Source: Lepus europaeus (taxonomy: Eukaryota > Chordata > Mammalia > Lagomorpha > Leporidae). From it: DNA of 64,000 nucleotides. The notes under the pieces were generated by a model. That model was not told the origin of the DNA. It saw only the letters and a list, made by a program, of their open reading frames with translations, and did no database searches. Shown here in pieces: positions 48,119 through 59,577 of this stretch. Every line of letters starts with the position of its first letter. The stretch's first letter is position 1. The stretch covers positions 118,044,275-118,108,274 of the forward strand of contig NC_084834.1 in NCBI RefSeq assembly GCF_033115175.1. Reading direction: 5' to 3'. The position numbers and the translations under genes are program-made.

Positions 48119-48661
48119 GTAATATGTCATTAACCATGATCATCATGATATAGAATTTATATCTTGAAATTATTCTTTCTAGCTAACTATAATTTTGTAT
48201 CTATTCATACACATTATCAGGCACAGTCAACCCAGCCTCTGGTAAACACTAACCACCATGCAACTCTATTGTCTGGAGTCTAAATTTTTAGATTGTATTT
48301 ATGAGTGAAATCATGTGATATTCTCTGTCTGTGCCTTGCTTATTCTGTTTAAGATAATCCTGTTAGGACCAGCACTGTGGCATAGTGGGTAAAGCCACTC
48401 CCTGCAGTGCTGGCATCCCATATGTGCACCAGTTCGAGTCCCAGCCGTTACACTTCTGATCCAGCTCTCTGCTGTGGCCTGGGAAAGCAGTAGAAGATGG
48501 CCCAAGTCCTTGGACCCCTGCACCCATGTGGGACACCCAGAGGAAGCTACTGGCCAATGGCTTCAGACAGGTAAAGCTTCGACCATTGCAGCCATCTAGG
48601 AAGTGAACCAGTGGATAGAAATATTCTCTCTCTCTCTCCTCTCACTCTCTCTGTAACTCAA

Positions 48662-49653
48662 CTTCCAAAGTGACCACTGCAGCTGAGGGGATGGTCAAGT
48701 AGGGTCAGCAACATTACAGGCAGAACTGTAAATTTCTTGTTAGAGATGCCACCTGCCTTTACCTGGCCAGCTCTCCTCCCAGGCCAGCCAAGTAATGAAA
48801 GTCAACAGAGTGCCTTCCCCTAGGAGGTTCACACCTCCCTTAGGATATACCCCATGTGAAGAGATAGATAGGTCTGGGCCTCTGAATTTACAAGGCCTAA
48901 AGCCCACCAGATTATTACCAAGCCCCTTCTATCAGGTTCTATTTGCCTCTCAATCAGAAAACTTAATTGTAGCTTAGACAGCACCTTTCTTAGCTCCTCT
49001 AATAATGACTCTGTCCTTTGTTCTAGGCCCTGTCTAGTGCACTTGGGCCTCATTCCTTTGTAATCATAACCTCTACTCTACCACCAATGGCTCTACTCCC
49101 AACATGTGTGTACTGATGGTCCTCTTCCCCACTTTTTCAAACCTGGTAAATGCCACTCTTAGGATCATTGGTTACTATCCTCACTCTGTCTTTTATGACC
49201 TTGTCTAAATATGATCAGAGTCGGCAAACTTGGAAGGCTTCCATAGCCTTGGCAACTCATGACGACAGCCTAGGATGGTTACTGGCGCCATAAACTAGAG
49301 TGTCAATTTGTTGGGTCAACAACAGGAGCCACTGTGCACTTGCTCCTCATGTGGGATCTCTGTCCTTAATGTGCTGTACATTGTGATTTAATGCTACAAC
49401 TAGTACTCCAACAGATGTTTCACTTTGTGTTTCTATGTGGGTGCAAACTGTTGAAATCTTTATGCTAAATTGATCTTCTGTATATAAAGAGAATTGAAAA
49501 TGAATCTTGATGCAAATGGAAGGGGAGAGGGAGCGGGAGAGGGGAGGGTTGCGGGTGGGAGGGAAGTTATGGGGGGAGGGGGAAGCCATTGTAATCCATA
49601 AGCTGTACACTGGAAATTTATATTCATTAAATAAAAGTTAAAAAAAAAAAAGA
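48662..49653 (+). mobile_element. Element C: 5'-truncated copy of the element A family
   Basis: It starts cttccaaagtgaccactgca, corresponding to element A position 5118, and runs through the 3' half of the non-L1 segment (including the 60-codon frame at 48795-48977) into the shared 3' tail and a poly-A. It is the third copy in which segment and tail are joined at the same point, so the join existed in the source element. Confidence 0.85.
49518..49583 (+). other. G-rich 3' UTR tract of element C
   Basis: Repeated G3-G6 runs, including ggggggaggggg near 49571. Confidence 0.7.
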
Positions 49654-50034
49654 AAAAAAATAAACAAATCTTAAAAAAAAAAAATAGTCCTATGCATTCA
49701 TGGTGTTTCGAGTGACAGGATGGCCTTCTTTTATACTGAGTAGTGTTCCATCCTGTGCATATAATACATTTTCTTTATTCATCTATTGTTGGACACTTAG
49801 GTTGATTTCATCTCTTGATTGCAGTGAAGAGTCGTGTCGTACACCTGGGAATGCAGATCTTTCTCCACAACAGATGGACACTTAGGTTTTGATCATTTAT
49901 TGCCAACTGTGAATAGTGCTGTAAAAATATGAGTGCTGATTCCTTTTGACATACAGACTTATTTCATTTCCTTTGAATATAGAACCAATCATGGTATTTC
50001 CTGGATCATATGGTAGTTCTATTATAAATATTCC

Positions 50035-50340
50035 TTTTAAATTTTTATTTCTATTATTAAAACAAATGCCATAGATTTCATACATATACTTTGAAGAGGA
50101 TGATGCTCCCAACTCTACTTTTCCTTGCTCCCACCTTCCCTCCTTTATTTTTATTTTAACTTTTATTAATCTTTTAAATTTATCAAATGAAAATTGTCTA
50201 CTTCACCATGTACAGTAAATTCTAAAATAGTTACAGCTTATTAAAACTACAATAGTATATCATTCTTAACAATTTGACAAAGGTCTAAAAGGAAAATTGA
50301 GGAAACACTGTATTTACAGGAAAATTGATATACTTACCTT
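50035..50340 (-). repeat. Diverged leporid L1 3' end
   Basis: tttatttctattattaaaac, gatttcatacatatactttg and cccaccttccctccttt follow the minus-strand pattern of the L1 3' UTR, inserted in the ancient L1. Confidence 0.45.
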
Positions 50341-50828
50341 TAAATTTTAGGGAAATTCCATACTATTTTTACAAAGGCTGTACTGATCTATTTTTCCACC
50401 AAACACAAGCAAGTGTTCCCTTTTAACCACATCTTCACCACTGCTTGTAGCTTTTTGTGTTTTCCTTTTTTTTGCCATTAGAACTGGAATGAGGTGTTAT
50501 TTCACGGTTTCAATTTGCATTCCCCTGATTATTAGTGATGTAGAGCATTTTTTCATGTGCCTTTTGGCTATTTGCATGTTTTCCTTTAAAAATATATTGC
50601 TGTGGTTATTTTGGTCTTTTTAATTCTATTGGATTCTTCCAATCCATGGGCACATGATGACTTTATTTCTTTGTGTCTTTTTAATTTATCTTATCCGTGT
50701 TTTATAGTTTCAATTGTAGTGAACGTTCACCTCTTTGGTTAAGTTTATACCCAGTTTATTTTTGGTAACTGCTGAAAATGGGGTTGATTTGTTAATTTCC
50801 TTTGCAGATAATTTGCTAATGGAGTATG

Positions 50829-50935
50829 GCATATATATATATACATACATATATATAAATTCACACAACTATAAATATATACAGACAACTATATATACAT
50901 ATATGATAAATGTATCTCTATATATACACATACAT
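50829..50935. repeat. (AT/ACAT)n-rich simple repeat
   Basis: Imperfect tatata/catata repeats. Confidence 0.8.
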
Positions 50936-51099
50936 TGTTATTCTCTAATTTAAATACCCTTGCCTAATTGATAAATTGACTTCAATCAAAGTGGTGAAAG
51001 TGAGCAACCTTGTCTTGTTCCAGTTGTAAGCTTCAGCTTTTCCTCATTCAGTATGATTTTTAACTATTGGCTTGATATAATTGCTTTTACCATATTAAT

Positions 51100-51690
51100 G
51101 GGCATTCTTTTTATTTATATAAAGAGAGCAGATTTCATGTATTCCATATAGACATTTGTAAGTCCATAATGAAACTGCCCACCCTCCCTCCTTTCTCCTT
51201 CCTTCATTTCTTTTTTTTTTCTTTTTTTTTTTTTTTTTTGACAGGCAGAGTGGACAGTGAGAGAGAGACAGAGAGAAAGGTCTTCCTTTTGCCGTTGGTT
51301 CACCCTCCAATGGCTGCCGCGGTAGCGTGCTGCGGCCGGCGCACCGCGCTGATCCGATGGCAGGAGCCAGGTACTTCTCCTGGTCTCCCATGGGGTGCAG
51401 GGCCCAAGTACTTGGGCCATCCTCCACTGCACTCCCTGGCCACAGCAGAGAGCTGGCCTGGAAGAGGGGCAACCGGGTCAGGATCGGTGCCCCGACCGGG
51501 ACTAGAACCCGGTGTGCCGGCGCCGCAAGGCGGAGGATTAGCCTAGTGAGCCACGGCGCCGGCCCATTTATTTTTTTTTCTTTTATCTTTGCAATAATGT
51601 CCTTTCAATTTACTTTATAGTCACAGGCTAAACTCTCCACCAAATAAGAATTCAAAAAATAGAAAGTGAAAAGACCATTGCTCTGCAAGG
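51100..51690 (-). mobile_element. 5'-truncated leporid L1 3' end, split by a young CSINE
   Basis: gagcagatttcatgtattcc and gcccaccctccctcctttct at the left; tgcaataatgtcctttcaat and aaactctccaccaaataag at the right. The same L1 end type as at 2091 and 20822. Confidence 0.7.
51215..51564 (-). repeat. Young CSINE
   Basis: T run, gacaggcagagtggacagtg, full GC-rich body, ending cacggcgccggcc. Flanked by catttctttt/catttatttt-like copies. Very close in sequence to the copy at 23013-23358. Confidence 0.95.
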
Positions 51691-52094
51691 AATATTGGAT
51701 TTTATCAGATTTATTTCTGCATCTATTGGATGATCATATAATATCTGCCCTTAATTCTCTTAAAGAAATGTAATATATTTATGAATGTATATGTTGAAAT
51801 GCCCTTGTGTCCCTAGGATAAGTCCCACCTGAACATAGTGAATAATATTTTTAATGTGATATTGAATTTGTTGAAGAATTTTACAACTAAGTTCATTAAG
51901 AGTAATAGCCTATAATTTCTTTTTGTATTCTGTTCTTGTCTAGCTTTGGTATCAGAAGCTGACCTAATAAAATGTATTTCAAAGAATTCCATCTTAATAT
52001 ATACTCTTGGAATAATTTAAGAATAATTGATAGGAAATCGTTAAATGTTTGGTAAAATTTGGCTGTGAAGCCATGTAATCCTGGGCTTTTCTTT

Positions 52095-52436
52095 TTTAAA
52101 AAAATATTTATTTATTTATTTGAAAGGTAGAGTTACAGAGAAGCAGAGGCAGAGAGAGAGAGAGAGAGGAGAGAGAGAGGTTTTCTATCTGCTGGTTCAC
52201 TCCCCAGATGGCTGCAATGACCAGAGCTGCACCGATCCAAAGTCAGGAGCCAGGAGCTTCCTCCTGGTCTCCCACATGGGTGCAGGGGCTTAAGGATGCG
52301 GGCCATCTTCTATTGCTTTCCCAGGCCATAGCAGAAAGCTGGATCAGAAGTGGAGCAGCCAGGTCTTGAACTGGCGCCCATATGGGATGCCGGCACTTTG
52401 GGCAGCGGCCTTACCTGCTATGCCACTGCACCAGAC
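52095..52436 (-). repeat. Old CSINE with target-site duplication
   Basis: aaaatatttatttatttatt to ccactgcaccagac. Flanked by cctgggcttttcttt (52080-52094) and cctgggcctttcttt (52437-52451). Confidence 0.9.
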
Positions 52437-53555
52437 CCTGGGCCTTTCTTTAATGGAAGACTTTATTGATGATTAGATCTTCTTTCAGATTATTATTTTG
52501 TTCAATTTTTCTCTTATCATGAGATTTGGCGAGCTGCATGTGTCAATGAACTTATTAATTTATTTTGTGTTTTGAATTTTGCTGTAAATTATTCATGTTA
52601 ATCATTAATGAACATTATATTCCTGTTGTATCAGTTGTAATGTCTCCTTCTTTCTGTGTTGCATTTGCGTCTTCCCTCACTTTTACAATGGGAAGATTAT
52701 CATTTACTCAGCCTACAAATATGTTTATCATTTTTATCCTTCTAAGGATCTAGTTCTTTTCTTCATTAATTTTGTGTGCTGATTTTTCACTTATGTCTAC
52801 TATGATATTTGTTATTTATTTCCACTTACTAACCTTTGATTTATTATTGTCTAGTTTTTGAGATACAGTGATAATTCCTTGTTTGTTTTCGGTTTTAGAT
52901 GTGGGTTTTTTTTTTTTTTTTGCATTTTTTTCCTTTTTCTTATATTGACTATATATAGCAGCAATGATATTCTGTTACCAAATTTCTTACATTGGGAGAG
53001 GAAGAAAGGGAATTTGTGATTTTTTTTAATGTTTTGATTGCTATATACTTCTCCATTAGTACAGCTTTTTTCTGGATTCTATAGGTTCTACTATGTTGGT
53101 TCGTTTGCCTAAACTTCGTTCTTCTAAAACTTCTTGTAATTTCTTCCTTTGTCCATTGGTTTTTCTGGAGTAGGCTGATCAATGTTTTCACTTGTTTTTT
53201 GACTGACCTTGTTTTATTCTGAAAATGTCCAAAGTGCTGTTGAGAAGAATGTGGATTCTACAGAGATTGGATTGATGCTTTGTAGTAACCTCCTTGGTTC
53301 AACTTGTCTAGCAAGTTTGTCTGTTAGAGTATTTAGTCATTCTCTTTGCTTTCTTTATGTTCATTGAGTTTTCTTAAAACAGCTACGAAGGGTCTTCAAA
53401 TTTATAGAACTGCATGCTATGAAAAAAAACTTGTATGAAGGCTTATATTTTTGCAACAAAACAGACTCATACGAATTTGTTATAAAAAGTCTGATCAGTT
53501 TGAGTCTAGTTTGAGTCACTAGTAAGCATAACATTTAGCTGGAAAAGGCCTACAT

Positions 53556-53702
53556 ACTTAGTTCATCTTCAGCTGCCTTCTCCAGCACACCAACAGGGAA
53601 CTGGGTTGGAACTGGAGCAGCCTGGACTGGAACTGGCACTCCAATATGGGATGGCTGCATTGCCGGCAGAAGCTTAGCTTGCTGCACCACAGTACCTGCA
53701 CC
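53556..53702 (-). repeat. Truncated CSINE (head half)
   Basis: gggaactgggttggaactgg to gcaccacagtacctgcacc. The tail half is absent. Confidence 0.6.
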
Positions 53703-53967
53703 TTTCAGTGCAACATGAATCCTCAAGAACAAACAGATAATTATACTTCATGAAACTATGATGAAGATCATGCTTTAAAGGAGATATTCACATACAATGA
53801 ATAACTTGCTTTAAAAAGGAATGGAATAAAGTTGAAGATGAAGTCTATAATGGAAGACCTTCACATCAACATCTGAGAAATAAATAAATCTTGTTAAGGC
53901 CCCAATTGAGAGAATTGATGATTAATAGCAGAAACAATTGACAACACCATAGACATTCCCACTGGTT

Positions 53968-54318
53968 GAGTTTGTTTTTTTTTTTTTTTTTCTTTTTGGA
54001 CAGGCAGAGCGGACAGTGAGAGAGAGAGAGAGACAGAGAGAAAGGTCTTCCTTTTCCATTCATTCACCCCCCAATGGCCGCTGAAGCCAGCATGCTGCGG
54101 CCGGTGCACCACGCTGGTCCGAAACCAGGAACCAGGTGCTTCTCCTGGTCTCCCATGCGGGTGCAGGGCCCAAGGGCCTGGGCCATCCTCCACTGCACTC
54201 CCGGGCCCCAGTAGAGAGCTGCACTGGAAGAGAAGCAACCGGGACAGAATCTGGTGCCCCAACCAGGACTAGAACCCAGGGTGCTGGCGCCACAGGTGAA
54301 GGATTAGCCTAGTGAGCC
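53968..54318 (-). repeat. Young CSINE
   Basis: T run, gacaggcagagcggacagtg, full body, ending gcctagtgagccatgg. Confidence 0.9.
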
Positions 54319-54665
54319 ATGGAAAGTACTATGACAGAAAATTTAAAGTGTAACAAAACATTTGCTTGACAGATGTCACACCTATTGTGTTCAGACTGGC
54401 TGTAGATAGAAGAGAGTTTCATTAGGAATGTGAACAAATGGGATCATAATCCTGAAGCAGTTCTTTGAAGAATGTTAGTAGGAGATGAGCTATTGCTTTA
54501 CTAGAATGTCCCTGAAAACAAGGCATAGTCAAAGCACTGGCTACCGAGAACTGAAAGTGATCACGTTCAAGCAAAAGTGGACTGGTCGTGAACAGGCAGT
54601 ACAAATGGTCTTTGTATATAAAGAACCATATTCTGTTGTTAAAGAAAAAAAAAAAAACAAGAAAT

Positions 54666-56278
54666 GAAAATGTTACTATAGATTCTGGTTATCAATCCTT
54701 TATCTGTAGTATAGTTTGCGAATATTTTTTCCCATTCTGTTGGTTGCCTCTTCACTTTCCTGACTGTTTCTTTTGAAGTACAGAAACTTCTCAATTTGAT
54801 GCAATCCCAAATGTTAATTTTGGTTTTGACTGCCTGTGCTGTTGGAGTATTTTCCAGGAAGTCTTTGCCTGTGCCTATATCTTGCAGGGTTTCTCCAATG
54901 CTCTCTAATAATTTGATGGTTTCGGGTCATAGATTTAAGTCTTTAATCCATGTTGAGTGAATTTTTGTGTAAGGTGATAGGTATGGGTCTTGCTTCAAGC
55001 TTCTGCACGTGGAAATCCAATTTTCCCAGCACCATTTATTGAATAGACTGTCCTTATTCCAGGGATTGGTTTTGGATCCTTGATCAAATATAAGTTGGCT
55101 GTAGATGTTTGGATTGATTTCTGGTGTTTCTATTCTGTTCCATTGGTCTATCCATCTGTTTCTGTACCAGTACCATGCTGTTTTGATAACAACTGCCCTG
55201 TAGTATGTCCTGAAATCAGGTATTGTGATGCCTCCGGCTTTGTTTTTGTTGTACAGGATTGCTTTGGCTATTTGAGGTCTTCTGTGTCTCCATATGAATT
55301 TCAGCATCATTTTTTCCAAATCTGAGAAGGTCTTCGGGATCTTGATGGGTATTGCATTGAATGTATAAATTGCTTTTGGGAGAATAGACATTTTGATGAT
55401 ATTGATTCTTCCAATCCATGAGCATGGAAGATTTCTCCATTTTTTGGTATCCTCTTCTATTTCTTTCTGTAAGGTTTTGTAGTTTTCATCATAGAGATCT
55501 TTAACGTCTTTGGTTAAGTTTATTCCAAGGTATTTGATTGTTTTTGTAGCTATTGTGAATGGGATTGATTTTAGAAGTTCTTCCTCAGCCGTGGCATTGC
55601 CTGTGTATACAAAGGCTGTTGATTTTTGTGCATTGATTTTATATCCTGCTACTTTGCCAAACTCTTCGATGAGTTCCAGCAGTCTCTTAGTAGAGTTCTT
55701 TGGGTCCCCTAAATAAAGAATCATATCATCTGCAAAGAGGGATAGTTTGAGTTCTTCCTTCCCGATTTGTATCCCTTTAATTTCTTTTTCTTGCCTAATA
55801 GCTCTGGCCAAAACTTCCAGAACTATATTGAATAGCAGTGGTGAGAGAGGGCATCCCTGTCTGGTACCAGATCTCAGTGGAAATGCTTCCAACTTTTCCC
55901 CATTCAATAGGATGTTGGCCGTGGGTTTTTCATATATTGCTTTGATTGTATTAAGGAATGTTCCTTCCATACCCAGTTTGCTTAGAGTTTTCATCATGAA
56001 AGGGTGTTGTATTTTATCAAATGCTTTCTCTGCGTCTATTGAGAGAATCATATGGTTTTTCTTCTGCAGTCTGTTAATGTAGTGTATTACGTTGATTGTT
56101 TTGCGAATGTTGAACCATCCCTGCATACCGGGGATGAATCCCACTTGGTCTGGGTGGATGATCTTTCTGATGTGGGAACATGGGTGGGAGGGAGGATGGG
56201 GTGGAAAGTATCATTATGTTCCTAAATATGTATATATGGAATACATAAAATGTGTATACCTTAAATAAAATTTTTAAA
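54666..56278 (+). mobile_element. 5'-inverted young L1
   Basis: 54666-56159 is L1 ORF2 on the minus strand. 56160-56278 is the extreme L1 3' end on the plus strand (gggagggaggatggggtgg, gtgtataccttaaataaaat). This is a twin-priming product with only ~120 bp of upright 3' end. Target-site duplications are not clear because both flanks are A-rich. Confidence 0.8.
54927..56144 (-). pseudogene. L1 ORF2 reverse-transcriptase fragment, 405 codons open
   Basis: ORF2p supplies the endonuclease and reverse transcriptase of L1. This fragment covers RT from the fingers/palm: SIDAEKAFD (about residues 35-43), [11 protein letters not shown] (95-105) and the catalytic FADD (137-140, followed by MILYLGD), then the thumb and the start of the C-terminal region. 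A stop after WIKDLNL (54927) is a substitution; homologous text continues to about 54670. The endonuclease and the N-terminal RT are missing, and the fragment is inverted relative to its own 3' end, so it cannot encode a working protein. The long open frame indicates a fairly young insertion. Confidence 0.9.
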
Positions 56279-56296
56279 AAGAGAGCGAATTATAGG

Positions 56297-56636
56297 TGCC
56301 AGGGGTGTGGTGCAGTGAGTGAAGCCACAGCTACAATGCCAGCATTCCACACGTTTGTCAATCCCTGTCCTCGCTGCTCCACTTCTGATTCAGCTCCCTG
56401 CTAAGGCCTGGGAAAAATAGCAAAAAGATGGTCCAAGTGCTTGGGCTCCTGTATCCATATGGGAGACCCAGATGAAGCTCTCATTGCTCTTGGCTCCAGC
56501 CTGGTCCAGTGTTGGCCATTGCAACCACCTGGGAGTGAACCACCACATGGGAGATTTCTGTCTTTCTCTATATGTCTCTTCTCTCATTCTCTCTGTAAGT
56601 CTGTCATTCAAATACATAAATAAATCTTTCAAAAAC
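56297..56636 (+). repeat. Old CSINE
   Basis: gtgccaggggtgtggtgcag head, agatggtccaagtgcttggg body, cattcaaatacataaataaa tail. Confidence 0.85.
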
Positions 56637-57436
56637 AGGAGACAATTCTAGATCAGGGACTAAAGAAAAATTAGAATATTTCCAAGTATAGAAAGGTATA
56701 GAGAATAAAATAGCATTCCAATCTTTGGGAATAGCCAGCAACGACCAGAAAGCATTCTGACAACAAAGTTCAATACAGCGGGATGTCAGTTGATCTTTAG
56801 AAAATCAAATACTTCATATGAAATCACTTTGAAAACACATAAGTGCAAAGTGTCACTGTCTCTAATAAATTCTTGTGTGAAAAAAATGAAAAATAAAGTA
56901 TTAAAAATCTTTTTAATTTCAAGCACATTTCCCCCTCTTTCCTCAGCCCAAGATAGGCAATGCATATAGTTAAGCTTAAATGCTTTTTACTTCTTCCAAC
57001 CTCCTCCCCATTTTATTTTGTGCTATATTTTGGCACCATTCTAGAAATAGAAAGAGATAACATATAACTGCTTTTCCCATTGAGACTTTCTGAAATTTAG
57101 TTGCATTTTTATTCAGCCCAATTATCTAGTAAGAAGAAATGTTATGAGTGCTATCTACATCTACTCTGAGCAAAGTTGTCATAACGACATGAGTAACATT
57201 TAGAAACTCATACATGATGGGATATTTTGATGATACATAATTTACAAAAAGATCAGAGAAGACAGAGAGGGAACTGTCTAAATCCTGAAAAGAATTCCAT
57301 ACATCATAGATTCTCTGTCCCAGTGTTGAGGAAAATGTCTTCAAAGACCAAGCACTGCTGACTGGAAGCACAGCAGAGATTCTGAACACCGGTCCCTTGG
57401 CTGGCTATGTGGGGATTCCCATGTGGCTTAAAAAAT
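56637..57436. other. Unique sequence
   Basis: Nothing recognised. An 87-codon minus frame at 57389-57126 has no known domain. Confidence 0.4.
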
Positions 57437-57445
57437 TAAGACCTT

Positions 57446-57772
57446 GGCTGGTGCCGTGGCTTAACAGGCTAATCCTCTGCCTTGCGGCGCCGGCCCACCA
57501 GGTTTTAGTCCCGGTTGGGGAGCCGCATTCTATCCCGGTTGCCCCTCTTCCAGGCCAGCTCTCTGCTATGGCCTGGGAAGGCAGTGGAGGATGGCCCAAG
57601 AGCTTGGGCCCTGCACCCCATGGGAGACCAGGAGAAGCACCTGGCTCCTGGCTTCGGATCAGCACGATGCGCCAGCCGCAGCGGCCATTGGAGGGTGAAC
57701 CAACGGCAAAAAGGAAGTCCTTTCTCTCTCTCTCTCTCTCTCACTATCCACTCTGCCTGTCAAAAAAAAAAG
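57446..57772 (+). repeat. Young CSINE with target-site duplication
   Basis: ggctggtgccgtggcttaac head to ctgcctgtcaaaaa. Flanked by taagacctt at 57437-57445 and 57773-57781. Confidence 0.95.
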
Positions 57773-57845
57773 TAAGACCTTTCTGTTGAGATCCTTTTCT
57801 GCTTCTGGTTTCTCAGTTTAACACTCGGGAATTTGTAGTTAAGGC

Positions 57846-57990
57846 AAAAGGGAAGGGGGGGGAGGGGAGGGGAGGAGGAGGATGGGGAGGAGAGGAGAGA
57901 AGAGAGGAGAGGAGAGGAGAGGAGAGGAGAGGAAAGGAGAGGAGAGGAGAGGAGAGGAGAGGAGAGGAGAGGAGAGGAGAGGAGAGGAGA
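57846..57990. repeat. 145-nt polypurine tract, (GGAGA)n-type
   Basis: Every base but one (T at 57883) is A or G on the plus strand. The core is a GGAGA pentamer array. On the minus strand it gives a repetitive SSPLL frame, which is an artefact. Confidence 0.95.
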
Positions 57991-59577
57991 CTGGTAATAC
58001 AGAGAAATGTTGACCAACACTGCCTCAGTCAGAACCTTTCTGATTGTAAAATATCCACCACTTTTGATGGCATGCAATCTGATCGTCCACTTCCCTGTTG
58101 GGGATGAGCCATCCTTCTCCTGTGGGGATGGAGATTCTAAATTCAGAAAAGATCTGATGATGCAATATGGAGCAGTCACAAGCACGTATAATTAGGTATC
58201 TGTTTGGAGGAACACTCTGAGACTTTCTGGGAGAATAAACTTCTCTTGGTTTCTTATGCTGACTCTAAAGTTTTAGGAATATACCATTGTAGATTACTCA
58301 CTGTTGGGCATTTAATTTGAGGTCTTATTTTTTAAAGTGGTTTAGTCATAATAGGCTTGCATCATTATCTAAAATGTGCAGACATTTTCATCCTTTGAGG
58401 GGCAATTTATTGGTTAATAAAGTGTACACAGCTCAATATATCTTTAAAGCTTTAATTTTACTAATCAGGAAAGGAGAATGGCATACATTATAAATCCAGA
58501 CATTTGTATATTAGCAAACCAAAGACAGTGGCAATCAAATAATGAAGCTGTTCCAACAACGACGAACACAGGATTTCATCACTGAGTTAAAAACTGTATA
58601 AATGTTCCAAGGCTACCACACCTTGTTAAAGCCTAGTAGATAAAAGGGAACCAGTGGCCGCTCATCATCTCAGTGCAAACCATCATGAAAATGTCTTGGA
58701 GTCAGGATTTGCATCCTATATGGTTCAGATAACAATGCACAACGTTTCAATGTCTCCTACCCTGAAACACCTACGAACCTCAAAGGGTAATGTTTGTGTC
58801 ATGATAGACTGACAAGCTCCTTAGTGGAAATGCGTTAGTCTTTAAATGAATAATTGAAAATGAAACACTGGAATGGCAATTGAAAATTTGGAATTTTGTA
58901 GTGAATAATAGGAACTGAAGCATTTGCTGTGAGGTTTAGTCTTATACAGGAGTTTGGCTGTGCTTAAAATTTACTGTAATTATTAGTTTAAAAAGCTTCC
59001 AATGCCCATAGTGCCATTGTTTATAACTTCCCAGTTGGCTTTGGGCTTTCCTAAGAACATCTTCTCATACGGATTCTAAATGTCTCTGCCCCAACATCTG
59101 TGGTAATGGAGGCCAATGTTGGGATGGCGAAATGAGGAGATGGAAATTTTATATGATTTTAAAATTAATTCCTGGTGTTTTAGTGGGTCTGTTTCTCTAT
59201 GTTCTGGCATTCTTTCAGTTTCTCACTGAAATTCATGACCCCAGAAGCCTAAAACCCGGTCTTTTCCACTGGAAAAAAAATTCAGGTGTGACTCTTGGGA
59301 TGCACCTGTGTCTCAGTAGTTTCCAATGGTGCTTTCCCTTTGACTCAGTTCACTGAGAAAAGTTTTCCATTTTCCATTTGTTGAGCTTTCTCTTGTTACA
59401 AAAAGAGGAATAAAGGGTTTCAAGCTGTTTATATTTTACAACTGAAATATTACTAGGATTTGATTTATATTCCCCTTGAGATTATGGATATAGAATACTT
59501 TCATGTATTTACTTGTTAATATATGTATATTTTTTCAAGTGTTTGTACAATGTATTTGATCACTTTTCTTGTGTACG
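57991..59577. other. Unique sequence
   Basis: No repeat or gene recognised. Confidence 0.45.

Larger units (their letters stand above)
48366..49684 (+). repeat. Old CSINE split by element C
   Basis: Head and body 48366-48661 (gaccagcactgtggcatagt to ctctctgtaactcaa). The tail resumes at 49654-49684 (aaaaaaataaacaaatctta). Confidence 0.8.
48119..53388 (-). mobile_element. Ancient L1 (ORF2 and 3' UTR), heavily interrupted
   Basis: Segments 48119-48362, 49685-51099, 51691-52094 and 52437-53388 read in continuous minus-strand L1 order: 3' UTR (cagcctctggtaaacactaa), ORF2 C-terminus (tggaatgaggtgttatttca) and RT region (ccttgtcttgttccagttgt, tgtggattctacagagattg). No frame survives. Inserts are a CSINE carrying element C, two younger L1 3' ends, a young CSINE and an old CSINE. 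Confidence 0.65.
53389..54665 (+). pseudogene. Mariner-type transposase remnant
   Basis: The terminal region begins gggtcttcaaatttatagaa. Downstream, 53811-53870 reads WNKVEDEVYNGRPSTSTSE in one frame, resembling the mariner helix-turn-helix linker (GRPST). After the CSINE insertion, decayed catalytic-region text follows (STGYRELKVITFKQKWTGR). Many stops. Two SINEs interrupt it. Confidence 0.45.

Noticed and set aside
54927..56144. 405-codon frame as a functional gene
   Set aside because: It is an inverted L1 ORF2 fragment without endonuclease, N-terminal RT or its own promoter.
57890..57990. CRISPR-like regular repeat array
   Set aside because: Uninterrupted pentamer microsatellite with no spacers, in a mammalian genome.
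57760..58185. 141-codon minus frame rich in Ser-Pro-Leu-Leu
   Set aside because: Product of the GGAGA polypurine tract.
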